From: Candidatus Poribacteria bacterium
GTDB taxonomy: Bacteria; Poribacteria; WGA-4E; WGA-3G
Direction: 5' to 3'
Assembly (NCBI GenBank): GCA_028824685.1
Contig: JAPPCZ010000070.1
Coordinates: forward strand, 1-53,675
Length of the DNA: 53,675 nt
Positions 34,875-44,077 of this stretch are shown in pieces. Below the pieces are notes generated by a model. That model was given only the letters and a program-made list of their open reading frames with translations. It ran no database searches and had not been told where the DNA came from. Made by a program: the position numbers and the translations under genes. How positions within the stretch are numbered: position 1 is the stretch's first letter; each line of letters starts with the position of its first letter.

Positions 34875-35357
34875 ATGAATGAACTAACACACTTTGATGA
34901 AAAAGGCAACACCCGAATGGTTGATGTTGGGAAGAAACCTGAAACGTTACGCATAGCTATTGCCCAAGGACATGTGACGGCTCAGCCTGAAACACTTCGT
35001 CGCATCGCTGAACAACAGATGAAAAAGGGTAATGTTTTGGAAGTCGCCCGCCTTGCAGGTTACATGGCAGCAAAACGGACGAGTGAACTCATACCGCTGT
35101 GCCATCCTCTAAACCTTACCTCAATCCGTGTGGATGTGGCGATTATCGCAGAGAGGATAGAAATTGAAGCAGAGGTGCAAACTGTTGGACGGACAGGTGT
35201 AGAGATGGAAGCGCTCACTGCGGTGTCTGTCGCAGGTTTGACCGTTTACGATATGTGTAAAGCCGTTGACCGAGAAATGTGTATATCCGAAATAAGGTTA
35301 GTCAAGAAAACAGGTGGTACAAGTGGTGATTTCAATTTGTCAGGACTTACGGAATAA
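34875..35357 (+). CDS. moaC: Cyclic pyranopterin monophosphate synthase MoaC
   Basis: 160 residues, full length. It catalyses formation of cPMP in molybdenum cofactor biosynthesis after MoaA. Diagnostic stretches: RMVDVGKKPET, AKRTSELIPLCHPLNLT, VGRTGVEMEALTAVSVAGLT, and YDMCKAVDR with KKTGGTSGDF. Catalytic Lys and Asp positions of the family are conserved by eye. No other mo-cofactor gene is nearby, so moaC is separated from its pathway here. Confidence 0.95.
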   Translation: MNELTHFDEKGNTRMVDVGKKPETLRIAIAQGHVTAQPETLRRIAEQQMKKGNVLEVARLAGYMAAKRTSELIPLCHPLNLTSIRVDVAIIAERIEIEAEVQTVGRTGVEMEALTAVSVAGLTVYDMCKAVDREMCISEIRLVKKTGGTSGDFNLSGLTE

Positions 35358-35432
35358 TCTAAGTTTGTGTTATACTATTCTATTATGACTACATTTACAA
35401 TTTAAGAAGCAATGGAACTTAGTTTCTGATTA

Positions 35433-36455
35433 TTGTCAATTTTGTTATCAAGTTTCACGAATTTTACACAAACCAATCTTTTTAAAATCTTCTTGATAAG
35501 GAATTTAGAGGGTATCAACGAATCAATCTATATTTGTGGAGGAATTGCAATCAAAATTCAAAGTATTTGCACTATTACTCAATGTTTAAATCGGTTTATC
35601 TCTAAGCATGTTGATATTAAGAAAATCGTAGCGATAACGGTTGCCGTGTGGATTCTACATGGCATACCTATACACATTCATGCGGATTGGGATAAGTTTT
35701 GGGAAGATGTAAATGCTGAATGGGAACTTCTAAATCCGAATGAAAATAAGGATTTTACCTACTCGTTTAACTATCTTGTCATGGACTTCGGGGGATTATG
35801 GCGAGTCATGCATCTTGCTTATCTTGGCAAGCCTAACGACGAACACCTATTCATCGGTGCACGTGCTTTCATCATGATGAACGGAGAGATAGTTATTGAT
35901 CAAGCAGTTAACTCGTTGGTTGGCAGAGACGGGGTTGTTAAAAATAAAATAGTTGGGATTACTGAACGCAAGCATATCCACCACCCTGACCCTGACAAAC
36001 CCTTTTACGATCTGACCATATTAGCAATAAAAGATGTTGATATGGATGACTATGAGCCGATTGCAACCAGTGCTTATCCAGATGTGGATACAGGCCTGGA
36101 AATGTATTCCTTTATCGCTAACAATGAGAACGTACTTGATTTTCAAAACTATCCGCTTGGAAAACGCTTGTGTCAAGCGGGGCACTTTGATGCTGAGCGG
36201 CGGTTGGGTTTCAATTCTTGCTTGATCAGACCTACACCAGCAGTGATCGGGTCACCAATAGTTGACGCAAACACCAAGCGTTTAGTAGCAATGTATGTTG
36301 ATCACGAACCGCTTGAGGATGATATTTTTAACCGCACTGCCATTTCCGTGCCAGTGAAACTGGGGGATTTGGGTATAGAGGGGTATGCAGTCAAGGCCGA
36401 TGATAAGATAGCAACAACTTGGTCTAATATTAAAAAGAACGTTTTACATAAATAA
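35433..36455 (+). CDS. Degenerate trypsin-like protein with shared C-terminal tail
   Basis: Up to 340 residues; the start is uncertain. A hydrophobic stretch (KKIVAITVAVWILHGIPIHIHA) about 65-85 residues in looks like an export signal, so the true start may be downstream of 35433. The core resembles a chymotrypsin-fold domain: FYDLTILAIKDV at the Asp strand and IRPTPAVIGSPIVDANTKRL at the Ser loop. The usual GNSGSP is AVIGSP, and no TAAHC-type histidine is seen, so it would be catalytically dead. It ends VKADDKIATTWSNIKK, the same tail as the LamG proteins. Confidence 0.6.
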   Translation: MSILLSSFTNFTQTNLFKIFLIRNLEGINESIYICGGIAIKIQSICTITQCLNRFISKHVDIKKIVAITVAVWILHGIPIHIHADWDKFWEDVNAEWELLNPNENKDFTYSFNYLVMDFGGLWRVMHLAYLGKPNDEHLFIGARAFIMMNGEIVIDQAVNSLVGRDGVVKNKIVGITERKHIHHPDPDKPFYDLTILAIKDVDMDDYEPIATSAYPDVDTGLEMYSFIANNENVLDFQNYPLGKRLCQAGHFDAERRLGFNSCLIRPTPAVIGSPIVDANTKRLVAMYVDHEPLEDDIFNRTAISVPVKLGDLGIEGYAVKADDKIATTWSNIKKNVLHK

Positions 36456-36548
36456 TGTATTTGTTAGAATTGCAAAAACAAGAACCTAATACTAAAACGC
36501 AATTTGCGTAAGCCCTATTTGTAACACAAAATTAACTTCACTCCATTG

Positions 36549-36572
36549 TTAGGCGTGCTTTGCAAGCGTGCC
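36549..36572. repeat. Intergenic palindrome GGCGTGCTT...AAGCGTGCC
   Basis: A 9-bp stem with two G-U wobbles around a TGC loop (36552-36572), lying 60 bp before the next coding region. It belongs with the window's scattered short palindromes. Confidence 0.55.
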
Positions 36573-36635
36573 GAGACGTTGTAAAATTTATTATATGTTT
36601 TAATAACAGACACTATGCTAAAGCGGAGAAATAAA

Positions 36636-39554
36636 ATGCGTCGAATTATCATAGCAATTCTTGCTGTTTTTCTATCGGTTTCCACAACAGTTTTTGCAAC
36701 AGATTATGTCCTAATTCTTGGCGGTGTTGGCGGTGAGAAATCTTACTACGACCAATTTTGGAGCGCGACTTCTCGATTCCATCAATTGCTTACACAAGAG
36801 TACGGTTATCCTGCTGATCAGATTACCTTCCTCTTTGAGGATGAAGGCACGCTGCCAGGGCTCGTTACGGGTGAAGCAAAACGAGAACCAGTTTTAGAGG
36901 CATTTGCACAACTTGCTGAGAAGGTTCAACCATCAGACAGGTTTATCTTATTCATGCTTGGGCACGCAACGCGCAGCGCATCCGGCATAAAATTTAATTT
37001 ATCAGGACGCGATATCAGCCAACAAGAATATACTGACAGTATTAACAGTATTCGCGCTGAACAACAGCTACTTGTTTTTGGGTTTCCATATAGTGCGGGG
37101 ATAGTCCAAAAAATCAGCGAATCGGGACGCATAATTATTACATCAAGTTCTTCCCGTGAAGGTTACGCCTCTCAAGCCGGTTTCGGGGACCTCTTCGTTG
37201 ATGTATTCTCTGAACCTTATGCGGATGCAAATGATGATGGGGCAATATCGCTTTTAGAAGCATTTATATGGATGCAAACTCGCGTTGACGAATGGTACAC
37301 ACAAGATGGTGCTATGCAAGCAGAGCATCCCCATCTTGATGATAACGGCGATGGTCGTGCCTCACGCAAGGATTTGGAAGCAAATGGTGAAGGCACACTC
37401 GCTGATAAAACATTTTTTGGAACACGGCGCACACCTCTGCCCCCAAAAGAGGAAAGTCCTGTAGAAAACCCAGAAGAAGAGCAAGATGAATCGGCAGTTG
37501 CTCAGACGCACGAAAATGGTCATGACCATAGCGAGGCCCCTCCAGAGGAAAAAGAACAAGCGGAAATGAAGGGAAAATCGTCATTACCGTATAATTTTAT
37601 CAGCGAAGCAGACGAACAAGCCATCCAAGAGAACATTGAAAACGCGCCTACCGAACCAGATAATCCAGAGGAAAGTGCTGTTGTGCTATGGGAAGCAGAA
37701 GTACATGACCTTGATGAGGATGGCAGGCGTGTTTATTCTACACGACGAGTCGTCAAAATATTCAATGAAGATGGCCATCACTTCGGTGAAATTAGGATTC
37801 CTTATACACAAGATGCGGATGATGTTACTATTCATCATGCGCGAACGATTAAACCAGAAGGCACTCAGCTGGAATTGGAGGAACGTAAAATCGTCCGTGG
37901 AATTACGCCATCCAGATATACTGAAGCAGGATTGAACGTTGATACTCGCTTGATGTATTTTGAATTGCCGAAAGTGTCCGACGGTTGTATCATTGACTAT
38001 GCCTATTCCACCAGAAATCCACGAGGTGCTATGAAGGGCGAATTTTGGCGACAGGTCTATTTTCAAGTTGATGTCCCTGTACAAAACTACCGTCTTACGA
38101 CACATGTTCCGAAAAAAACACCACTTTTTTACCGAGTAAACGGCACTTCAATTGAACCGACTGTGACAGAAAACAACTATAGCCGCACCTATACATTTGA
38201 AGCAAAAGATGTACCTGCCTTACGCCACGAACCCTTGATGCCTGCTGTTTCGGATTTCGCTTATAATATTAGCATTTCCACAATTGGTTCATGGGATAAA
38301 CTAATTGCTTGGTACGCAACATTAATTCGTGAACAGGATAGAATTACGAAGGAAATTGAAGAAAAAACGAAAGAGATACTCACCGGGGCATTGTCACGTC
38401 AGGAAAAAATAAAGAGACTCTATGAATTTGTTGCGACAACCATCAAGTACGCGGGAGATGAGCGCGGAATATGGGGTATCAAACCTTATCCCGCCGCTAA
38501 GGTATTGGAGGGTGAATGGGGAGATTGTAAGGGTAAATCAACGCTACTTTCAACGATGCTTCGTGTCGCTGGAATTGATTCATACCCTGTCCTCATTTCT
38601 GCTGGCAAGGCGAGTGGAATTGTCCCAGAAATTCCATCACTTGCATACTTTAACCACATGATCCTTGCAGTAGATGGGGGAAAAGGTAAAGACCTGATAT
38701 GGCTGGATCCGACTGCACAAACGTGTGCTTTCGGTGATTTCCCTGTTAGTGATCAAAATCGGTGGACCTTGATTGTCAATACCGATGCGCCAACAAAGGA
38801 CGGAATTGGAGTAGATACAGCAGGCACATCTATCCAAGCTCAAGAAAAACTGGATGGAGAGAAAGTGAAAAACCTCCTCTATGCTTTTCAAAAGAGTCCG
38901 GCACTCCCAGCAGACTCAAATGTGAGACATACAAAAACTCATGTTAAGGTCAAAAAGGATTTGAGCGTGGAAGTTACACATGAATTACGGGTCTCTGGAG
39001 ATTTCAACGCAAGATTGCGAGCACGTCTTTTAGGTGTCGATTATCGCGAAGAACGAATCCAATTTCTACGCAGTACTTTGGAATTGGATGAACGGGCCAA
39101 AGTGGAGCATTTTAAAATCTCGGAAGCAAGACGGCTGGGACCTGAATTAAAGATTAACCTGACGTGGTCCTGTAAGGAGTACCTATACAAAATGGGCGAC
39201 CAATTTATTTTGGAGCTGCCTGTTATTGAATATCCGTATGCCGAATTGTTGAGAGAAGAGGAACGCGATCATCCAGCTGTTTTGGGTAAAGCACTTACTT
39301 TTGAAGACCAAATCACCGTTGATGCGGAGACACCATTTGTTATAGAAGTGGTACCAGAGCCGCAAAAACTCCAAACAGATGTCGCTGAAATCCATTTGGA
39401 TTACACGAAATCTGGACAGAAAGCAAAGATGAAACAAGCGATTCGTTTTCACGCACCCAAAGTGGAAGCCACTCAAATCTCAAATCTCACAAGTGTCGTT
39501 AGAATTGCCTCAAGCCGAAGCACAAAACGATTTATTTTAACTCAAAAACCTTAG
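36636..39554 (+). CDS. C13-like domain fused to DUF3857 and transglutaminase core
   Basis: 972 residues; the start at 36636 has GGAGAA 5 bases upstream (the frame opens at 36615). Signal peptide (IIIAILAVFLSVSTTVFA), then a peptidase C13/caspase-like domain (about 22-240) with VLILGG and His110 (LGHATR), but the catalytic Cys position reads Pro151 (FGFPYSAG). Two EF-hand-like loops (DANDDGAISLLE, DDNGDGRASRKD) and an acidic Pro/Glu linker follow. The C-terminal half is DUF3857 (VYSTRRVVKIFNEDG) plus a transglutaminase core with intact Cys631 (GDCKGKS), His674 (FNHMIL) and Asp691 (LDPT). It is exported. Role unknown. Confidence 0.85.
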   Translation: MRRIIIAILAVFLSVSTTVFATDYVLILGGVGGEKSYYDQFWSATSRFHQLLTQEYGYPADQITFLFEDEGTLPGLVTGEAKREPVLEAFAQLAEKVQPSDRFILFMLGHATRSASGIKFNLSGRDISQQEYTDSINSIRAEQQLLVFGFPYSAGIVQKISESGRIIITSSSSREGYASQAGFGDLFVDVFSEPYADANDDGAISLLEAFIWMQTRVDEWYTQDGAMQAEHPHLDDNGDGRASRKDLEANGEGTLADKTFFGTRRTPLPPKEESPVENPEEEQDESAVAQTHENGHDHSEAPPEEKEQAEMKGKSSLPYNFISEADEQAIQENIENAPTEPDNPEESAVVLWEAEVHDLDEDGRRVYSTRRVVKIFNEDGHHFGEIRIPYTQDADDVTIHHARTIKPEGTQLELEERKIVRGITPSRYTEAGLNVDTRLMYFELPKVSDGCIIDYAYSTRNPRGAMKGEFWRQVYFQVDVPVQNYRLTTHVPKKTPLFYRVNGTSIEPTVTENNYSRTYTFEAKDVPALRHEPLMPAVSDFAYNISISTIGSWDKLIAWYATLIREQDRITKEIEEKTKEILTGALSRQEKIKRLYEFVATTIKYAGDERGIWGIKPYPAAKVLEGEWGDCKGKSTLLSTMLRVAGIDSYPVLISAGKASGIVPEIPSLAYFNHMILAVDGGKGKDLIWLDPTAQTCAFGDFPVSDQNRWTLIVNTDAPTKDGIGVDTAGTSIQAQEKLDGEKVKNLLYAFQKSPALPADSNVRHTKTHVKVKKDLSVEVTHELRVSGDFNARLRARLLGVDYREERIQFLRSTLELDERAKVEHFKISEARRLGPELKINLTWSCKEYLYKMGDQFILELPVIEYPYAELLREEERDHPAVLGKALTFEDQITVDAETPFVIEVVPEPQKLQTDVAEIHLDYTKSGQKAKMKQAIRFHAPKVEATQISNLTSVVRIASSRSTKRFILTQKP

Positions 39555-39580
39555 AAGGCAACGCACTTTCCGTTTAAGCA

Positions 39581-39593
39581 GCCCCAGCGGGGC
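39581..39593. repeat. GCCCCAGCGGGGC palindrome
   Basis: A perfect 5-bp GC stem with an AGC loop, 27 bp after the stop codon. Not followed by a T-run, so not a convincing terminator. Confidence 0.5.
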
Positions 39594-39736
39594 AAAATGT
39601 GTATAAATAAATCCTATATTTCTGTTATATAAGGTGTTCCAATAAGTCTAAGTTCACACAACAGAATCCCAAAAATTGTCCAAACTTAGTAAAACCTATA
39701 TTTTACAACTTTATCTTCCATATAAGGAGTGAACAG

Positions 39737-40744
39737 ATGCCAGCAACTGAAGAAGTCCAAGCTATTGAAGAGTTAATGAAAAGCCAAGAATCAATTGTAG
39801 AACAATTGAAAAAAGTGATTATCGGTCAGGAGGAAGTGATCAATCAGATGTTGATGGCACTCTTTGCCGGTGGGCATTGCCTTGTCGAAGGTGTGCCGGG
39901 ATTAGCGAAAACGTTGATGATTAAAACGCTCGCTGAAATATTAAATCTCAAATTTAAACGAATTCAGTTCACACCGGACTTGATGCCTGCCGATATTATC
40001 GGCACTGATGTGCTTGAGGAGGATCGCACCACAGGGCAAAGAACCATCCGATTCATTCAGGGACCTATTTTTGCAAATATCCTTCTCGCTGATGAGATCA
40101 ACCGAACCCCTCCGAAGACACAAGCCGCGCTTTTAGAGGCAATGCAGGAACATAACGTTACCGCTGGAGGAGAAGAATACAAACTAACAGAACCTTTCTT
40201 TGTGCTTGCCACACAGAACCCAATTGAGCAGGAAGGCACATATCCATTGCCAGAGGCGCAACTTGACCGGTTCATGTTTAAAATCGTTATAGACTATCCT
40301 GCAGAAGAAGAGGAAGTTAATATCATCTCCGCAACAACAGGAGCAGATGAACCTGAATTAGAAACGGCACTTTCCGGTGAAGCCATTGTATCATTGCACC
40401 AAATCGTTCGTAGGGTGCCTGCAGCGGATAACGTTGTACAATACGCCGTAAAATTGGCACGGGCAACTCGTCCTAAAGAAAAGGACGCTCCTGATTTTAT
40501 TCAGCAATGGGTGCGATGGGGAGCAGGGCCCCGCGCAGGTCAGTATCTAATATTAGGTGCGAAATCAAGAGCTATCCTTAGAGGACGTTACAACGCTTCT
40601 TGCGAAGATGTAAAAGCAGTTGCTCCAGCAGTGCTACGGCACCGCGTTTTGACAAATTTTCACGCTGAGGCAGAAGGGGTTGATACTGATACAGTTGTCC
40701 AACGTCTTGTTGAAACAGTCCAAGAACCTGCGGCAAAAATGTAA
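39737..40744 (+). CDS. MoxR-family AAA+ ATPase
   Basis: 335 residues. Walker A GVPGLAKT (about 52-60), Walker [21 protein letters not shown], sensor 1 [19 protein letters not shown] and the C-terminal lid ([11 protein letters not shown]) are all present. MoxR ATPases are chaperones that mature or insert partner complexes, often with VWA-domain and DUF58 proteins, none of which appears here. AAGGAG precedes the ATG. It follows the transglutaminase fusion, a combination often seen in MoxR loci. Confidence 0.93.
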   Translation: MPATEEVQAIEELMKSQESIVEQLKKVIIGQEEVINQMLMALFAGGHCLVEGVPGLAKTLMIKTLAEILNLKFKRIQFTPDLMPADIIGTDVLEEDRTTGQRTIRFIQGPIFANILLADEINRTPPKTQAALLEAMQEHNVTAGGEEYKLTEPFFVLATQNPIEQEGTYPLPEAQLDRFMFKIVIDYPAEEEEVNIISATTGADEPELETALSGEAIVSLHQIVRRVPAADNVVQYAVKLARATRPKEKDAPDFIQQWVRWGAGPRAGQYLILGAKSRAILRGRYNASCEDVKAVAPAVLRHRVLTNFHAEAEGVDTDTVVQRLVETVQEPAAKM

Positions 40745-40801
40745 TTCTCTGCACTAAGGACGCGGTAAATTATCCCTATTCCATCTTTAGAGTGCAAAAC
40801 C

Positions 40802-41476
40802 GTGAAAGTTTCGGTCATCATTCCCGTCTTGAACGAAGAAGGTGCTATTGCAAATGTCATCAACGATATTCCGAAATCGTTAGTTCAAGAAATTATCGTT
40901 GTAGACAACGGATGCACTGATAGAACCGCAGAAATTGCCCTGAAACACGGCGCAAAAATTGTAACCGAACCGCAAAGAGGTTACGGAAGCGCATGTCTTG
41001 CAGGAATCGCTGCTATTCAAGCAGCAGACATCGTTGTGTTTTTAGATGGTGATTATAGCGATGATCCAACAGAGATGCCATCGCTTGTGCAACCGATCCA
41101 AGATGGACTCGCGGAGTTTGTTATCGGCACACGCATACCGAGTGAAAAGGGAGCATTGCTGCCACAGGCACAGTTCGGGAACAAACTTGCAACTTTCTTA
41201 ATGCGAATCTTTTTCGGTGTCCGATATACCGATTTAGGACCCTTTCGTGCTATCCGTTACGAACAACTCCAAGCCTTAGACATGCAGGATAAAAACTTTG
41301 GTTGGACAATAGAAATGCAACTCAAAGCCGCAAAAATGGGTATGAATGTCCGTGAGGTGCCAGTTAGTTATCGCAAACGTATCGGCACATCAAAAATTAG
41401 TGGGACTTTTTTAGGTAGTCTCAAAGCTGGAGTCAAGATATTGGCAACACTCTTCCGATATAGAATTCTACGCTGA
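40802..41476 (+). CDS. Family 2 glycosyltransferase
   Basis: 224 residues, GTG start. GT-A fold features: VSVIIPVLNEEGAI, IVVDNGCTDRTAEIA, FLDGDYSDDP (DXD metal site) and GTSKISGTFLGS near the C-terminus. Close in layout to dolichol/undecaprenyl-phosphate sugar transferases but without C-terminal membrane segments. It probably transfers a hexose to a lipid carrier or to a protein. Confidence 0.88.
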   Translation: MKVSVIIPVLNEEGAIANVINDIPKSLVQEIIVVDNGCTDRTAEIALKHGAKIVTEPQRGYGSACLAGIAAIQAADIVVFLDGDYSDDPTEMPSLVQPIQDGLAEFVIGTRIPSEKGALLPQAQFGNKLATFLMRIFFGVRYTDLGPFRAIRYEQLQALDMQDKNFGWTIEMQLKAAKMGMNVREVPVSYRKRIGTSKISGTFLGSLKAGVKILATLFRYRILR

Positions 41477-41509
41477 TTATTTACTGATATGATCTTTCTA
41501 TTGTAGTAA

Positions 41510-41643
41510 TACCATTTCTAAATGAAGGTTCATCATTAACAAAACATGCGTTTGTAGTCGCGCAATTCATTGCGCCTCTTATATTCTTCACCTGAGTGTG
41601 CGATTCAAATCTCATAATGAAATGAAATTTTTTAGAAATGGTA
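41510..41643. mobile_element. 134-bp MITE-like element, TIR TACCATTTCTAAA, target duplication TAA
   Basis: TACCATTTCTAAA (41510-41522) and TTTAGAAATGGTA (41631-41643) are perfect 13-bp inverted repeats flanked by direct TAA (41507-41509, 41644-41646). The ends match the 511-bp element at 21141-21651. The interior has one hairpin core, GTAGTCGCGCAATTCATTGCGCC. It ends 6 bp before the start codon of the Crp-like gene. Confidence 0.7.
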
Positions 41644-41649
41644 TAAGAC

Positions 41650-42630
41650 ATGAAAAATTTCGTCACAGAACTTTTCTGGTGTGTCAAACAGATTCATATT
41701 TTCCGCGACCTTTCCGAAGAAGACGCGCGTGCGTTAACGCAGATAATCAAATTCAAAGACCTAAAACACGAGGAGCGAATTTGCGAAGAAGGCGTTTATT
41801 TAATTAAAGAAGGGCGCGTTAAAATTTCTGAAAATTTGCCAGACACTGATTCTGAGAAGATTGAAAAGCGCGCTAAGAATTCAGGATCCAGTGGAAACCA
41901 GGATGACATTCCGGGAACAAAAGAGGTACTGGAACAGGGTGAGATATTTGGGGTAATCCCTGAAAATGCTGAGAGTTTGGATGAAAATGAATCCACTTTC
42001 GCGGAAACTTTGACAGAGGTTCATCTCGGCATTTTAACAATTCGTGATTTTTCGTTTTTTCTGAAACGGAAACCGCATTTAACACTACCATTGCAGCGTA
42101 GAAGACAGGTAGGTTTCTCTAATGTGTTAGAAACATCTAACAAACCATTTTTCATTAGATACAGAAATAAAAAACAGGAATGGCAATTCGGTTCACACAA
42201 CATCTTGAATAAAAACGCAGCACCAGATTGTAAACGGACCAACACGTTTGGAAATATTATGTTTCGAAGCACATCTTCCCGCCTTGCACTATTATTGCGG
42301 AATCTTGCTTTAACTCCAGATAAAAATGGTGTTATGTGTGTGCCGCGCCTATCAACCAAACGTATGTCAAAATTAATTGGAAGTTCAACGGAAACAACTG
42401 AAACACTCTTGAAGACATTTAAACAACATAATATAATTAAAACACGGCGAGGACAGATTCTGATTTTGAATGCGTGGCAGTTAAAGAAAATTGCGGACGC
42501 GCGAATGAAAACATTATCGGCACTCCAAATTCCTGTTCCTACTTCAGATGACGATATTGATTTGGCAATGCTTATGAGTCCTCGGGATGAGAACAACAGT
42601 CAAAACAGTTCCACTGTATCTTCCGCGTAA
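41650..42630 (+). CDS. Crp/Fnr-family-like transcription regulator
   Basis: 326 residues, longer than the usual 200-240. The N-terminus resembles a cyclic-nucleotide-binding barrel (IFRDLSEEDARALTQII, LIKEGRVKIS, LEQGEIFGVIP), with an acidic insert in between. The C-terminus is a Crp-type winged helix: FRSTSSRLALLLRNLA, VPRLSTKRMSKLIGSSTET (recognition region) and FKQHNIIKTRRGQILI. The phosphate-binding cassette of classical CRP is not obvious, so the effector may not be cAMP. A MITE-like element ends 6 bp before its ATG, and no ribosome binding site is visible. Confidence 0.75.
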   Translation: MKNFVTELFWCVKQIHIFRDLSEEDARALTQIIKFKDLKHEERICEEGVYLIKEGRVKISENLPDTDSEKIEKRAKNSGSSGNQDDIPGTKEVLEQGEIFGVIPENAESLDENESTFAETLTEVHLGILTIRDFSFFLKRKPHLTLPLQRRRQVGFSNVLETSNKPFFIRYRNKKQEWQFGSHNILNKNAAPDCKRTNTFGNIMFRSTSSRLALLLRNLALTPDKNGVMCVPRLSTKRMSKLIGSSTETTETLLKTFKQHNIIKTRRGQILILNAWQLKKIADARMKTLSALQIPVPTSDDDIDLAMLMSPRDENNSQNSSTVSSA

Positions 42631-42678
42631 AGTTTTTTATGTCACTTACACAATAGTAGAAATTGGTTATTTAAATTT

Positions 42679-44055
42679 ATGAAAAACAAAAATCCGTATC
42701 TTAATATTGACCAGCAAATGGTCGGTGATATTTACACAAGCAGCGAAGTCATGGACAATCTGACCGTTTTATGTGATGACTTTGGGTCCCGTTTTGCAGG
42801 AACCCCTGAAGAATATAAGGCTGCTACTTTTATCTCTGAAACATTTACTCGTTATGGACTTAAAAACGTTAGGTTAGAGGAATACCCCTACGCAGGTTGG
42901 ACACGCGGTGCAGCTACGCTTACAATTACTGAACCAATTGAACGGACTTTACATTGCATCTCGCTCCCTTACTGTCCAGCAAATGATATTACTGGGGAAC
43001 TGGTTTCTGTCGGACATGGAAGTCCTCCAGAATACGACGAACTTGGTGAAACAGCCAGCGGCAAACTTGTGATGGCGAAAAGCTCATCACCGAGAGACCT
43101 TGGAAGGTGGGTACATCGGAAGGAAAAATATGAGCGTGCAGTCCTTGGTGGTGCAAGTGCTTTCATTTTTGTGAGTGAACATCCTGGTGTTGGACCAGAA
43201 ACCGGCAGCCTTCAAAATAACAGACCCGCACCTATCCCCGGTATATCTGTTTGTAAAGAAGATGGCGATTTCTTAACGCGATGTATTGATCGCTACGGAA
43301 AGGTAAAAATGCACCTGCAAACGACAGATATTAACGAGCCTCGCACTTCATGGAACGTCGTTGCTGACCTACCAGGGAAAGAAATTCCTGAAGAGATGAT
43401 TGTTCTGGGATGCCACTACGATGGACATGACATTTCACAAGGGGCGCATGATCCCGCTTCAGGCATGGTATCCGTTATAGAAGTTGCGCGCGTCTTAGCC
43501 ACCTACACAGCAGATATGCTAAAGCGGACTATCCGATTCATCGCCTTTGGAACGGAGGAAATTGGACTTACAGGTGCATTTCGTTATGTTGAAGCACATG
43601 CAAATGAGTTGGATAACGTCCGATTTATGTTGAATATGGATGCAGCCGGTGGTACAAGTCGGAAAGGAATTGTTTTACATCAATGGGACACGTTAGGACC
43701 TTTCTTTAAAACGGCACAACAGCAGATGCATGCGGATATGCCTGTTGGACAGAAGGTGCATTCCTATTCTGACCATTTTCCGTTTTTCCTTGAAGGTGTA
43801 CCATCATGTCACATGGGGGATCCTACTTCTGCTCCGTCTGGACGCGGGTTTGGACACACGGCTTATGACACACTGGAAAAAGTGGAGTTGGAAAACCTGC
43901 GACGTGCCAGTTCAGTCGGAGCAAGGGTGGCACTTAGATGTGCAAACGCGGAGAAATTTCCTGCAAAACGCCGTCCTCAAGAAGATGTGCAGAAAATCGT
44001 AGACACAGACCCAGGGTTGGAAGGGTATCGCATCTCCCTGAAATTGAAAGCATAG
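42679..44055 (+). CDS. M28-family metallopeptidase with PA insert
   Basis: 458 residues. A PA-like domain lies around 85-215. Zinc ligands of the M28 peptidase appear in order: His246 (GCHYDGHD), Asp258 (GAHDPASG), Glu293/294 (GTEEIGL), Asp321 (LNMDAAGG) and a late His (FGHTAYDT). It should be an aminopeptidase or related hydrolase. No signal peptide is visible, so it is probably cytoplasmic. Start with ATG at 42679; no obvious ribosome binding site. Confidence 0.9.
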   Translation: MKNKNPYLNIDQQMVGDIYTSSEVMDNLTVLCDDFGSRFAGTPEEYKAATFISETFTRYGLKNVRLEEYPYAGWTRGAATLTITEPIERTLHCISLPYCPANDITGELVSVGHGSPPEYDELGETASGKLVMAKSSSPRDLGRWVHRKEKYERAVLGGASAFIFVSEHPGVGPETGSLQNNRPAPIPGISVCKEDGDFLTRCIDRYGKVKMHLQTTDINEPRTSWNVVADLPGKEIPEEMIVLGCHYDGHDISQGAHDPASGMVSVIEVARVLATYTADMLKRTIRFIAFGTEEIGLTGAFRYVEAHANELDNVRFMLNMDAAGGTSRKGIVLHQWDTLGPFFKTAQQQMHADMPVGQKVHSYSDHFPFFLEGVPSCHMGDPTSAPSGRGFGHTAYDTLEKVELENLRRASSVGARVALRCANAEKFPAKRRPQEDVQKIVDTDPGLEGYRISLKLKA

Positions 44056-44077
44056 ATGATAAGGAATATTTGTCATT

